64,000 nt of DNA from Hymenochaete sp. R1 (taxonomy: Eukaryota > Basidiomycota > Agaricomycetes > Hymenochaetales > Hymenochaetaceae), in contig JAFREE010000003.1 in assembly GCA_019400425.1 (NCBI GenBank), positions 310,001 through 374,000 on the forward strand. The letters are read 5' to 3'. The position numbers and the translations under genes are program-made. Shown piece by piece: positions 47,363 to 59,120 of the stretch. Every line of letters begins with the position of its first letter. The stretch's first letter is position 1. A model generated the notes under the pieces. It worked only from the letters and a program-made list of their open reading frames with translations. It had not been told where the DNA came from and did no database searches.

Positions 47363-50300
47363 TCAATGGCCCTCCTCATCCGTTTGAATAGCCTTATCAA
47401 TCATGACCTTGCGCGTCGCTAGTGAGGCCATACGATTATACCCACCGTCATCCACGACGATGGAACCGGCGGTAGACGGCGGGGGAGCCATAGACGTCAC
47501 GTCATGCTCACTCAGTTCAGAAGCGCCCTCAGAATCATCAAGCATAGATATGGTAGAAGCACGAGATCCACTGGAAGAACCCATGTTAGACTCTAAGCTC
47601 GAGTTTGAGTTTGCCCCGTCATTGTCCTCGTGCGCAGTAACCAAATCGTCATTGATATCGATGTTATCAGAGCCAGAGTCAGGGGTCAAAACGGCCTTCT
47701 CGTGGTCGTCATCAGATTTAGAAGCGGCGGAGTGCATAGATGAGTCCGAACTAGAGCTAGGCAGAGGAACGGAAGCTTCGTCAATCACAAGTTCAGAGTC
47801 GGTATTCGAATCTGGCGGAACGGAAGACTCGTTGTCCTCCTTCTCGAAACCATCACCATCCTCGTCAAGGGCCACGTCCGACCTCACGGGTGACGATGGC
47901 TCAGAATTTGCCAGAGAACTAGCTTTGGAGTCGATATCCGAATCTGTCACCCACTCGGTCTCCATCGCGGCTCGAGCGGCATCACGCAGAAGGTTGCGAC
48001 GCAAAGACTTGTTTGCCACAAACTTGGGCCGACCTCCTTCGGAGCTCACTCTTGAGCTGCGAGAGCGCCGCGAGCTTCGCGAATGGGTGCCCCCCCTCGA
48101 GCTCGCGACAGAGCACATGCAAGAGCTCGGGTGGGATGATGCACCTGAAGTTTCCGACTTGGCGGCCTCAACAATCTCGTCCCCATCGACGTTGAGCGTG
48201 CATGAGCGCCGACGATTACCGGGCGCACCACCGGTGAACTTTGACTCGTTCTCGTCATCGTCATCGAGGTCAGAGTACATGTAAGCCTCAGAACCAATCT
48301 CCTCACAGTTCTCGCGATCGCGTCGTTTGTCGACCTTTTGGTACTCAGGAAGCCACCCAGTAGAGCCGGAGAAGATGACGCCAGGATCCTTGAAAGATTG
48401 TTCTGTTAGAGAGGCTAGCTTGCCGAAGATGGGCGAACTCCTGATCCCGCGCCTGGCACGCTGTCTCCACCGTACTTCCATGGTCTCGGAGCCTTCAAAT
48501 GTGCCCTCGGTATCATTCTCGAGGCAGTCCAATGCGATCTCGCGCGTGTCAAGGAGAAAATTAAGTTCGTCTTTGTCGAGACGCCACTTGACATCTATGT
48601 CATACGTTTCATCGGTTGGAATGTCGACGCGGAAGGTGGCGTGTTGATGGTGGAAGTAGCTGCCTTTAAAGGGCCATGCGGGGGCTGTTTCTACCATAGG
48701 TCTATCATCGGAGCTCGAGTTTCCGTACGAATCCAAGTCCGTGAGCGAACTGACATTGGACGGGGGACCACTCTTTTCATCCTCACGCCCACCAACGGAT
48801 GCTTTTTCTTCCTCTGATTTTGCATGTTCTATAGCCTCGCCCTCGTCTTCCTTTTCTTTATCAGCAAACGGAACTTCAATATCATCCTTCACATGATGGT
48901 CTGAGTGCTCGGAGGCGCTAAGAGAGCTCTTGGCATCATCACCCGTGCGAATCTGTATAAAAGCATCCCTACGGCCTACTGCGATCCTTTCAAGACCGTC
49001 AGATCGTTGCATGAGAGGGACGAGCTCGAGCCGAGTCTTGGAATCGTCGGAACGGATGCCAACGATAACTCCAGGCCTGTAAGAGAAGTGCCACTCATCC
49101 TTGGATAACGACGGGTTATGCCAATAGCTCTCGTCCCCGTCCTCGCTATCGGAGTAACAATATTCTAAGATAGGACGTGTGAGAACTTTGGCGAGAATGA
49201 TGTCTCCCTTTCGAAGAGGTGTGGCGATGGATGTGTCAGAAGAAGTCGAAGCCGATGAAACTTTTTTGTCTGAAGTATTCGAAAGGGATCCCGACGATGG
49301 AGAAGTGGTGTCACCTTTTCCGGATAAGGGGTGGTCTTCAGCCTCGTCGACATCCGCTTTTTCGTCAGTGAGTGAGGTATTGAGTTCGTCGGATTTCTCC
49401 GCTTCTACAGTGGGTAGTGGTACAACAGGCATTTCATCCTCTTCATTATGTTGAGAATCATTCTCATTAATGCGAGGTGACGATGAGGCAGAAAGGGTGT
49501 CCTTCTCGGCGGGCAGCGGAACGTGCCCATCCAGAGGTTCTGGTGGAATAGATTCGGTTTTCGTCGTCGCGTCGGGATCGAAGTCTGGGGCAGCGGGGGC
49601 ATTCATTTTGATTTCCACCGATTCCTCGGACACAGAGTGATTGTCGCCGTGTCCTTTATTTGAGACGCCCTTTCTGGAAGATGAAGCGGTAGAAGAAGAT
49701 CCTAATGAGCTGACTTCGAGATGGTGCCAGTCGTAATCGTAGTCCATGTCATATCCCTCTTTTTCCATACGCTTCCTGAACAAAGTCCGGAGCATCTCAT
49801 AGTCGGGCTCGTCTTCATAGCCAAGGCCCTTTATATACTGGAGCATCTCTGTAAACTCCTCAGGTAAACCTTTGCAAAGACGCTCAGGCGTCCATGACCG
49901 TTTTTTCTCTCGTACACGCTGATCGCGATGCTTGTCGGTACCACCGCGAAGGCCTTGCCATGGCAGACGACCCTTCAAGCAATAGACCAGAGAATATGCC
50001 GTAGACTCGAGATCGTCCCGTCGGCCTTGTGATACTCCGTCAAGTGCACTCAAGCTAGCAAAACGTTTGGTTCCAAAGAAGCTATGACCGGTGAACCTGG
50101 GGAAATGCTTCAATGTCTTCGGATGGCGGTACCGACGAGCAAGCCCAAAGTCAACTATATGCAGAAGCTTTTCCCTTTCAGTGCCAGGTCGACCCATGAG
50201 GAAGTTGTCAGGTTTGATATCGCGGTGAAGAATACCCTTGCTATGGATATATTCGACGCAATCGAGCATCTGGATGGCGAGCATGAGGGTGGTTTTAACT

Positions 50301-50611
50301 GAAAATCTCCCGCCACAGTCGTCGAGGAGCGATTCAATACTGGTGCCAAGGAGGTCGAAAGCCATAATGTTCCATCGAACTTCACGCCCATAAGCATGAA
50401 CTTTCGGGACAAGGGGACCACCTTCAAGGACACGATATACCTGCGCCTCGTGCTCCAGATATGGACGAGTGATTCTGGGGTAGGTGCGTTCGTATTTAAG
50501 AGCGACCTTTAAACCGTCATTGCCCTCGGCACTGAAGACATACCCAAATCCACCGCTAGCCAGCCGCTTTCCGACTTTATAGTCTGTAAGAGCATATGAT
50601 GCCTTGTTCAT
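47363..50611 (-). CDS. Casein kinase 1-family protein kinase with long acidic tail
   Basis: Protein kinase of the CK1 superfamily, 1082 aa in one exon, unusual for this intron-rich window. The catalytic domain spans residues 1-300: glycine loop LASGGFGYVFS, Lys in VALKYER, catalytic loop ILHRDIKPDNFLMG, DFG in IVDFGLARRYRHP, then GTKRFASLSALDGVSQGRRD, typical of CK1. The remaining 780 residues are mostly acidic and Ser-rich. Two stretches look folded: about 467-560 (GDIILAKVLTRPILEY, FSYRPGVIVGIRSDD, LELVPLMQRSDGLERIAVGR) and about 640-725 (WPFKGSYFHHQHATFRVDIP, VKWRLDKDELNFLLDTREIA). I cannot name these modules. The start at 50611 gives MNKASYALTDYKVGKRLASG. A TATA-like ATATATAT lies about 100 bp upstream on the minus strand. 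The long tail may be a docking platform (inference). Confidence 0.9.
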   Translation of the reverse strand: MNKASYALTDYKVGKRLASGGFGYVFSAEGNDGLKVALKYERTYPRITRPYLEHEAQVYRVLEGGPLVPKVHAYGREVRWNIMAFDLLGTSIESLLDDCGGRFSVKTTLMLAIQMLDCVEYIHSKGILHRDIKPDNFLMGRPGTEREKLLHIVDFGLARRYRHPKTLKHFPRFTGHSFFGTKRFASLSALDGVSQGRRDDLESTAYSLVYCLKGRLPWQGLRGGTDKHRDQRVREKKRSWTPERLCKGLPEEFTEMLQYIKGLGYEDEPDYEMLRTLFRKRMEKEGYDMDYDYDWHHLEVSSLGSSSTASSSRKGVSNKGHGDNHSVSEESVEIKMNAPAAPDFDPDATTKTESIPPEPLDGHVPLPAEKDTLSASSSPRINENDSQHNEEDEMPVVPLPTVEAEKSDELNTSLTDEKADVDEAEDHPLSGKGDTTSPSSGSLSNTSDKKVSSASTSSDTSIATPLRKGDIILAKVLTRPILEYCYSDSEDGDESYWHNPSLSKDEWHFSYRPGVIVGIRSDDSKTRLELVPLMQRSDGLERIAVGRRDAFIQIRTGDDAKSSLSASEHSDHHVKDDIEVPFADKEKEDEGEAIEHAKSEEEKASVGGREDEKSGPPSNVSSLTDLDSYGNSSSDDRPMVETAPAWPFKGSYFHHQHATFRVDIPTDETYDIDVKWRLDKDELNFLLDTREIALDCLENDTEGTFEGSETMEVRWRQRARRGIRSSPIFGKLASLTEQSFKDPGVIFSGSTGWLPEYQKVDKRRDRENCEEIGSEAYMYSDLDDDDENESKFTGGAPGNRRRSCTLNVDGDEIVEAAKSETSGASSHPSSCMCSVASSRGGTHSRSSRRSRSSRVSSEGGRPKFVANKSLRRNLLRDAARAAMETEWVTDSDIDSKASSLANSEPSSPVRSDVALDEDGDGFEKEDNESSVPPDSNTDSELVIDEASVPLPSSSSDSSMHSAASKSDDDHEKAVLTPDSGSDNIDINDDLVTAHEDNDGANSNSSLESNMGSSSGSRASTISMLDDSEGASELSEHDVTSMAPPPSTAGSIVVDDGGYNRMASLATRKVMIDKAIQTDEEGH

Positions 50612-51379
50612 GGTAGGCACGGGGCAAGAAGGAGTGATTGAGCTCAGCTAGCGGAGCGCCACGGCGGTGAGAGAAGGGAACGAATTGCAGAAGACCATTC
50701 GGCGCGTTGAATATATATGGAGTTGGTAAGATTGCAGTGGCGAAGGTGGACGTGTTTGATCCCAAAAGGGGTGAGAGGGACGCCACTGCATAGTTAAAGG
50801 CTGGTGAAGGGGGCGCATAGAGTCACTGAGAAAGATGCTGGATATGGATAGAGAAAGCAAAGGCTTGAAGAGTGATGGAATCCTGCCTATTTCTCGGATA
50901 GGAAGGAGTTGAACACGTGAGGCGCGTTGGTACGAAATCATATGCGCTTATTTTACATAATAATTGATCCCAGTCTGGACCGGCCGATCGCAGGAAGGCA
51001 AATTTTAGTAGCGAAAAGCGGCGAGGGACCGGAAGTGTGGGAAATGATGCGTCAATGCCATTTTTTCCAATCATTTTTAGCCTGAACGGGAAGGACTGGG
51101 CGTCGATCTTCCGGAATTAGAAGGGATTCTCGCGCGTCTCGTCCGCCGTTGCTGCGCTTGTGTTTTGTCGGTCTGCTTCTAAGTGTTGTTGCTGTGTTCC
51201 TGCTCATATTCGCTCATTTCTCCACCCCCTTCCCTTCTTCCTCCCTTCGTTTTCTTCCTTCCTCTCCGTCACCGTCACCGTCACCGATCCCTTCCCTCCC
51301 ATTTTCTTCTTCTTACCTCCACATTCTTCGACGGTTGATCCTTGCAGCACGTATTCAGGCGGTCCATTCGACCTCGGCC
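50612..51379. promoter_or_regulatory. Divergent promoter of CK1 kinase and Kre6-like genes
   Basis: 768 bp between divergent start codons. Strong CT tracts at about 51200-51330 precede the plus-strand gene. No other gene is seen. Confidence 0.5.
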
Positions 51380-53946
51380 ATGGCCCAGCAGGTGCAAGGC
51401 CATACGGAGATACCTGGATCCAGGTCGGGCCCCACCAATGCCAGAATGCCGACCTCCCAAACACACGCGCCCAACCCATCCGCCTCCCAAATCGCAAGGC
51501 AAGGCGGTCAGAGTCAGACCCTCCATCCCGCGTTCATGGAGTCCGCAACCCCGCAGAGAAATTCTTCGGGCAGTGATAAAAGTCTACTCGACGCCCACTA
51601 TTTTGTTTGTCAAGCCCTTTTAGCCTCTTTGACATTCATCTCACAAATGTCTAGAATGACACTCCTTATGGCGATCGAAAACCCATCACCTCACTAACTC
51701 GCGTTTCGGACAAGGTGATTGCGAATAGTCCTCGTATCCGCTTTAGCATATGCACTGACCCTTCTGCCACCGCGCGTGCCTTCTCCCTTCGTGGCCTCAA
51801 AAGTACTCCTTCTCCGCCGACCCTACGCAATGGGGTTCCAACTTATCTCCAGACCTCGTCGAAGATGATGATTACCTCCATAACCCCGATTCAAAAACAA
51901 AAATGAAAGGGGATGCTCTCACCTTCACGAAACGTGGGCTATCAAACGTTGGCTGCTTAGCCCTCCTTATAACAGGTCTGCTGGTCTTATTGTACGTTGC
52001 AATCTTGCTTGAGTGCGTCTTTCTCTCGAGTAAAATATTCTTAAGCGCTGGGTACCCCATGATATCACATTTCACCAAGCAACAATTATCAACGCTTGGC
52101 GGATTCAATATAGGCGGGACGAATGGAACTGGACAGGCACGCTCATTTTTTCTCTCAAAATATCTCTACTCTCAACATGTCTCTACAGATTCCATCATTG
52201 GGCAATTTCGGCCTTATTGATACAGATACGCCGAAAGAGGTTTATACGAAAGGCAGTTGGTATGATAATACCGAAATGGAACTGGTCTTCTCGGACGAAT
52301 TCAATCAGGAAGGACGGTCTTTTTACCCTGGAGACGACCCCTACTGGGAAGCAGCTGATATGCACTACTGGTCTACGAACGACATGGAATGGTCAGTCTT
52401 CTTCTACGGCCATTTCAAAGCATGTAGTAACTCTTACTCAAAGGTTCGATCCGGCTGGCGTCACTACGACTGGGGGTGTGAGTTCAATGTCAAATAAAGC
52501 TGGCATCTTTTATCCAATGACAAGTCTATAGGCTCTCCAAATCACAATGTCTGCAAAAGACACGCACGACATGAACTATCAATCTGGGCATCTTACTACG
52601 TGGAATAAATTTTGTTTTACAGGGGGTTATATTGAAGTCAATGCTTCCCTCCCGGGTGTTACAGATGTCACGTACGCTCTTCTTTGCCTGCTATCCTTCC
52701 TGTTTCTTATTTCGGTTGATTTCGTAGTGGTTTCTGGCCATCAGTGTGAGTATCTCCCTATTTGAGGCTCCGGTTATCGACTTCAACAATTGTTGATACT
52801 CATTGCGTTAAGGTTCACCATGGGCAACTTAGGTCGTGCTGGTTACGGTGCTTCTTTGGATGGCATGTGGCCGTATACATATGACGCCTGCGACGTAGGG
52901 ACGGCACCCAATCAAACGATAAATGGAGAGCCGTATCTTGCAACTGTCGACGGCGACAAGGGTATGGGGGGTGCACTTTCCTATCTACCCGGTCAACGGT
53001 TGTCGCGATGTACATGTGAAGGCGAAAGTCACCCGGGTCCAAAGCACAAAGACGGGACCTATGTGGGTCGTGCTGCACCCGAAATTGATATCTTCGAGGC
53101 TCAGATCACAGACCTTGTTGGCGAAGTGAGTCAAAGTGCTCAATGGGCTCCTTTCAACTACGGGTAAGCGTTTACAGAGTGCAAATTGATTGAAGAAGCT
53201 GAAATTCTCTATTCAAGGTACTTTTGGTTTAACACTTCGGACAATATGATCATCGCCGATACCAGCATCGCCGAATTAAACTCCTATATCGGTGGTGTTT
53301 ACCGTTAGTCTTTCCCCTCCAGTATGACTGGCATGCGATGTTTAAAACTCCTTGCAGAACAAGCGTCGTCCGTTGTAGTTGAAACCGATCAAAACTGCTA
53401 CACTGGCGAAACCGGCTGTTTCTCCGTTTACGGATTTGAATATCAACCAGGTTTCGACGATGCTTATATCCTCTGGGTCTCCGACAACAAAGTCTCCTGG
53501 ACCGCCATGGCTGGCGGTTTCGCAGCTGACGATAGAGTAAATATCAGTGCCCGGCCGATACCTCAAGAACCTATGGTGAGCTTTCTCCTTTTCAGAAAAC
53601 TCTTCGTGCTGACTGGCTCTCGAACAGTACATCATCATGCAGTTTGCTATGTCGACAAACTTTGCGACTGTAGAAACAGATCTGTTGCCATTTCCGTCAA
53701 CGATGCTCATCGATTATGTACGTGTCTACCAAAAGAAGGGGCAGAAAAACGTTGGCTGTGACCCGGAGGACTTCCCGACAGCGGAATACATCAACACGTA
53801 AGTATTTTTCTCCCTACTTCGGTACACTCGTCATAAATTTGGACCACAGGTATATTGAGGCATACACGAACCCTAACCTCACGACGTGGGTTGATGACTA
53901 CAAGCAGTCAATACCGAGAAACTCCCTGGTCGACGGGTGTCTGTAG
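51380..53946 (+). CDS. Beta-1,6-glucan synthesis protein, Kre6/Skn1 type (GH16)
   Basis: Type II membrane protein of the Kre6/Skn1 family needed for cell-wall beta-1,6-glucan, about 626 aa from 13 exons: 51380-51604, 51655-51714, 51804-51991, 52046-52136, 52189-52391, 52444-52477, 52532-52671, 52728-52745, 52813-53163, 53218-53303, 53358-53575, 53628-53797 and 53850-53946. Polar cytosolic N-terminus, then a transmembrane helix (NVGCLALLITGLLVLLFAGY). The GH16-like domain has ELVFSDEFNQEGRSFYPGDD, TWNKFCFTGGYIEVNASLPG, MGNLGRAGYGASLDGMWPYT, LPGQRLSRCTCEGESHPGP, the ExDxxE site in APEIDIFEAQ, then QWAPFNYGY and a Cys-containing end NSLVDGCL. The intron at 52137-52188 has a GC donor. Exon 8 is 18 nt. 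Catalytic acids are kept, so glycosidase or transglycosylase activity is possible. Confidence 0.94.
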
Positions 53947-54821
53947 GCATGCTTGTATCTCGGGTTTCCTTCTTTCATTCCGTGCCCCTCTTCGAAGGGT
54001 ATACGCAAAAGGATTATTAGTTTTCCCTCTTCCTTTCATTCATTCGTTCTTACACACGGACACCTTCAAACATGATTTTTACAGACCATGAACCCGTTTT
54101 TTTCGATTGCGAACAGACACATACGTAGTAATCCTATTCTTATTCGGTATTGCGCTCGTCCGGCTTCCGTCCTTCACTTTTCGTAATCGTCCTGGCGACG
54201 TCGGGGTTTTTCTTAACTCTCTTTCTTCTCAGCGTTGCTTCTGCTTCCTTGTTACGTTCGAGTCGTGTGTATGCGGTAGCTTTTGAGAACTTTTTTCATC
54301 TTTATGAAGCCTCTTCGTGCTCATTGCGGCTTCCATCTTTCATGTTGAACTTTTTCTTTCGCGTTTTTTTCATACACAACTGGTATGATTTTTGTCCATC
54401 TTTTGCACGTTATTTTAATTGATCGTTGTATACCTCTGCTTCTACCTTCCTTTTCATGCTGTTTCCCTCCCCGCTTCGTCAGGTCAATGCGTCTTCTCTA
54501 TTATCGTTTCATTCAATGGGACACTTCTCTTCATTTCCTTACCAAGCACGATTTTTTCACCTGTTCATATTTCGTTCATTTCTCTGCGGACATTAGATTG
54601 CTGTGTTGTTTTGTGTATTACAATATCAGAAATCAAAGCTCGATGATTAAACTCCTGGTAGTATAAATATTCGAGATTGTTTTCAAAAGAAATATCAACT
54701 TCCTGCATTTTGAGGGGAAGCAGAACCAGATCTTATGGACGCAGCGGTGAATGTCCTCCTTCATCAACGGCATTCGTTAGCCAGTCATCCCCAATCACAC
54801 GGTTGGCAGACGGAAAGACAC
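53947..54821. other. Convergent intergenic region
   Basis: 875 bp between converging 3' ends. It is strongly T-rich at 54000-54640, with only low-complexity ORFs. No gene is supported. Confidence 0.4.
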
Positions 54822-56195
54822 TTACCGATTCAGAATAAGTCCCTTCAACGCCTTAATCTCTTTCCGTATCTCCTCTTGCTGCGGGCTCGCCGTCGCCCCT
54901 TGTCCAGTATAATTATACCCGTACCCATAATTAAACGCGCCGTACCCAGTCGCGCGCATCGTGCTCGACGCGAGCTGGTACGTCTGCGTTGTGATGTAGC
55001 CCGTGCAGTCCGCGAGGGCGTCAAGGGTGCGTTGCATTGGGCTTGGGGTGCTGTGAGATTTGTTGGGGGGTGGAAAGGTGGATTTAAGGGTGATGAGGGA
55101 GGCGTGGAGGGGTGTTTGAGAAGACGGGGATGGATCGGTGGGTTCGGGGAGGGTATTAGTATATGACCAGCTTTGTTGTGTGGGATCTTCTTCGGTGAGA
55201 ATGAAGTGGGGGTTGGTGTTGAGGGTTTGCCAGAGTTCGCTCTGCAAGATAACTTCAGTAATTTCAAAGATGAGTGGACGATATGCAACGACTTACTCGG
55301 TAGTCCGCATTCTCCTCATTTGCTAGCACTGGGAACGCCACCTCCAGCAACTCAAACAACTCATCTCTCGTCCCTCTCTCCCCATTCATTCCCTGAATCG
55401 CACACCTAAGCAGCGTAGCCGGTGGTATCTCCGACACATTTTCATGCTCATTGCTTTCCGCCATACTCAACTTCTCTTTCAATCCTTCGAGGCTTTTGAT
55501 TTTCACATACGCTGCCGGTTCTCGGAACGGATCTGACCTAGGAAGGACAGAAAAGGATTCGTCTTGAGTTTGCTTCAGCGATGAGATAGACTCGTTAAGA
55601 CGGTTGAGTAGGGAGGCTTGGTGTTGTTTTAGGGAGCGGCGTGCGAGGGCAGAGCGAGTGAGACGAGGGAGAAGGAATCTCTGAATCGATCGAGAGCGGA
55701 GTTAGACTATGTGATATTAGATGATCAGGAGCCGTTCTGGAACTCACGTAGTATAAAAGTATCAAAAGAGCAGAGCCTCCAGTTATCCATGTCAAGACTT
55801 TTGTAAGACCTAGAAGGAGGTAGGGAAGGTTTGAGGGAGGTGATTGAGGATACGTTCGAGGAGGTACGAGAGGTTGCGCAACGGGCTGAAGTGACGGTAG
55901 TCCGTCTTATGTTATTCCATTGGAAAAGAATTAAAAGCGATATACTCACTACGTTATTCAAAAGCGTGCTGATCTCATCTCCTTGAAGCCCCTTCTCTGA
56001 CAAGAAACGACGCTTCGCCTCAGGTTCCTCGTTGACGATGTTAGGCGAGACAAGGAAAGCACGGGCCTGATCCAGGAGTACTCCTCGATTCTCATTCGCA
56101 TCGACGTTCGTTGGTGATGACTTTGAGACCTCTTGTGCTATATCAACAGTTAGCGGACTCTGTGTTGAGCTCAAGTCTTGCTCGTCGTTGGCCAT
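54822..56195 (-). CDS. pex14: Peroxisomal docking protein PEX14
   Basis: Peroxin of the import docking complex that receives Pex5-cargo at the peroxisomal membrane, about 395 aa from four exons: 56195-55950, 55885-55748, 55680-55297 and 55241-54822. The N-terminal conserved domain reads LDQARAFLVSPNIVNEEPEA, KRRFLSEKGLQGDEISTLLN. A Pro-rich linker (VPPRTYPQSPPS) follows. A hydrophobic helix comes next (LTKVLTWITGGSALLILLYY) and then a coiled coil (LKQHQASLLNRLNESISSLK). The C-terminus is variable, with a Gly/Tyr-rich patch. The first intron could alternatively use a GTATAT donor at 55945 with an AG at 55891-55890, adding a few residues. The stop codon is embedded in CGGTAAGTG, which is also a perfect donor, so a cryptic extra exon cannot be excluded. 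An ATG further upstream (56306) is in frame but lacks conservation. Confidence 0.87.
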
Positions 56196-56595
56196 TTTAT
56201 GGTAGTGGTGGAAGCAAATGGTCAAGATTGGCTCAAAGTTTGCCAGACTTACTTCCAGAAGCACATGATTTTTCGTGCCGCTGTCTTTCTCAAACTCCAC
56301 GGCCATCAGCCCTAGGCCTCAGCAGCCAACCAAAATGACTAGTACTGACCGAATCAGTAAATTCACCGACCGACTTTTTTTTGTCATCCACTTTCTGCAC
56401 CCTCACTCGCATCGTACGATGCCGCTTCTGGTGCCACCCAATCACCCCAACATTGATGCTATTCACTCCTCTTCGGCTCGGGTCCCGAACTTTTCACTGT
56501 TATCTTAAACTTGCTTCTGCACCAACTCCGAGTCAACTCGTCTCAGATAGCTGGGTCCTCTATAACTTGGGCAACTTAGTAGTTCTAGCTGAAAG
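56196..56595. promoter_or_regulatory. Divergent promoter of PEX14 and MFS transporter genes
   Basis: 400 bp between divergent start codons. No further feature is seen. Confidence 0.45.
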
Positions 56596-59120
56596 ATGTC
56601 TGGGAATGTGCCCCGCTCTGTGCTACGGCGAATTCGACATTTCGTATGGGGAGAGATCCCGGCAACGAAGGAAGAGCGGAATTTGTTGTTCAAAATCGAC
56701 TGGTTCATTCTGTCGTATTGTTGCCTTATGGTGCGCACATGTGCTTATCTTGCCACCGTTCATTTCAATGACATTATATTTTTCCAGTATTTCACAAACT
56801 GTAAGCAGTCCGGAACTGGACTTAGTAACAACCGGTCTCATGAGGTGAATTCGACGTCCTGAACAGACCTGGATAGATCCAATGTGACGAACGCGTACGT
56901 TTCGGGGATGAAAGAGGAGTTGAATATGCAGGGCAACGATTATAACGTATGTTTCTCTGTTGTTTCTGTAATTTGTGTCCATCCTTCTGCTGACTTACAA
57001 CGGCGTGCAGAAAATCAACACACTCTTCACATGCGGATACATCGTTGGGATGATACCAAGTACGCCCGAATCGAACGAGGAGGCACAGGGTCCGAGAAGC
57101 TAACAAGATTTATCTCAGACAACCTCATGATACAGATTGTCCAACCGAGGATATGGTTCCCCGTAATGCAAATCATTTGGGGAGTCCTGACGTTCTGGTA
57201 AGTCCGGTTTCTTCCGTTTCAGTCTGAAAAGTGATTCTGATTAATGTTTGGGCGGACCAGTACTAGCGCTACAACTACGGTGCAACAAGTTAGTCCGTAC
57301 CTGTGACGTAGAAGTCGTAGGCTAAGCCATGAGTAGATATGGGCTATTCGTTTTTTACAAGGGATGGCGGAGGCCTCCACATTTGTTGGGACGCACTATA
57401 TCCTTGGATCGTACGTTTGATATAAACTAAAATGTGGTGCAAGAAAATCCATTGATTTGGCGTCGTAGGTGGTATAAACCCGCTGAACTAGGGAAGCGTT
57501 CTGGTATCTTCACGAGCTCAGGATTAATCGGAACGTTGTTAGTATCTCCGTCATTTCTAGGTTATCTACACTGTACTTATTGAGCATAGGTTTTCCGGAG
57601 TTCTTCAAGGAGCGATCTACAAGTACGCGTTCGGTCTTGGGGATGTGATGGAAAATCACTACTAATGGACGATTAGAAACCTTAATGGACATGCTGGGCG
57701 GAGCGGATGGCGATGGTTGTAAGTGGACTGGAGACATATAGAAGGTGTCACTGAAACATATGCCTATGTATTCAGGTTCATCATCGACGGTATTATCACT
57801 CTACCCATTGCCCTCTATGGTTTCTTGGTTTTCCCAAACGTCCCCGCCACGACTGACGTTTTCTACATCTCCGAAACAGTAATATCATCTTATGCACATT
57901 GTTCTACAGACTAACGGAATTTCGTATTTTTAGGAGCGACAACTGGCGACTTCTCGATTGGAATCCTCCCCGGATGCGAAGATTGATACGACCAAAGGCA
58001 AGCTATCCTGGGATCTTGTTCGGAGGGTTCTAGGTCGATGGCGTTGGTATGGCTGTAGTCTTCTCTTCGCGGTCTCCGGGGAAACAGAAAGCTTTGGAAC
58101 AAACAACCTTATGGGCCAGTGGCTGAAAGCCATTGGAGGCTACTCAGTGGAGCAAATAGGTAAGACTTTGACAGTTCGTGCTACATAACAATAGCGGAAT
58201 ACAATAAGCTGATCTGTCGTCGATGTCGTGGGAAATGTCCCGCGTTGACCTCACTTCAATAAGATTACTATCCGTCAGGGTTAACCGCCTTTGCCATAGC
58301 ATCGACACTTGTGTGTGCCACCTGGACTGACTACACAAGGGCGCGCTGGCCTGTGCTAGTGTACATGAGTATTGCATGCATCATCTCGAGCATCATTATT
58401 CTGGTTTGGAGTACGCCGACTGCGGCGAAGTTCTTCGCTTATTGTACGTCGGCGTCTTTTTAACATTAAGCTTCGGAGAAGCATTGCCACTTCGGGGAAT
58501 TGATGGTTGCCCACTTCCGCCAGATTTGTCTGGGGCTTCATATGCGGGGCAGGCAACGACGTTTGCGTGAGTTATCTGTCTGTTGTTGTCCTTTGGAATG
58601 TGGCCAGTTTTGGAGTTGCTTATTGATGATCATGAATAAAGGTGGGCGAATGAGATCTGTGCGGATGATCATCAAGAACGAGCGGTTGTTCTAGCGTCAA
58701 TGAAGTGAGTTGTTCAAGCAGCGGCGGAGAGATAACCTTGTTCCAAACCTAGATGTGGCTGAGAACTGAGCTGACGTGTTCTGCCTTTTCATTTCAACTG
58801 CGTTCACGGCGTCGTCTGCGGATTGGTGCGGTGCGGTAAGTATGTGGAACAATGCGATCAACGCCTGGTGGCCACTTTTGTTCTACGCCGCGACAGATGC
58901 ACCGCGTTTTCGGAAGGGAATGATCGCGATGATTTGCACGTGTTTGGCAACGCTTGGAGCGACGGCGTTGGTATGGTACTTGGAGCGCCGGGAGCGGAGA
59001 CTAATGAGAGGAAGAACAGAAAACGTGGACACCGAGGATTCGGTAAACCGTGATGGTTCTGCAAAGGATGAGGAAAAATGCGAGAGCAAGATCCGAGAGG
59101 AAAGGGAAAGGAGTCTTTGA
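56596..59120 (+). CDS. MFS transporter, Dal5/allantoate permease (anion:cation symporter) family
   Basis: Twelve-span secondary transporter of the Dal5-Tna1-Liz1 family, which carries allantoate, nicotinate, pantothenate and related carboxylates. About 498 aa from 16 exons: 56596-56730, 56788-56800, 56867-56946, 57011-57059, 57119-57197, 57261-57288, 57337-57410, 57469-57537, 57590-57622, 57677-57718, 57776-57878, 57934-58159, 58264-58443, 58524-58566, 58642-58704 and 58841-59120. Signatures: [98 protein letters not shown], and LASMNMWNNAINAWWPLLFY near the end. The C-terminal tail is polar. Several exons are under 45 nt. The intron before exon 16 is the least certain (133 nt). The substrate cannot be told from sequence alone. 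Confidence 0.9.

Noticed and set aside
47403..48284. Plus-strand 293-codon ORF opposite the CK1 tail
   Set aside because: Shadow of the low-complexity acidic/Ser tail. The minus strand has the kinase domain in one continuous frame, and this ORF has no motif.
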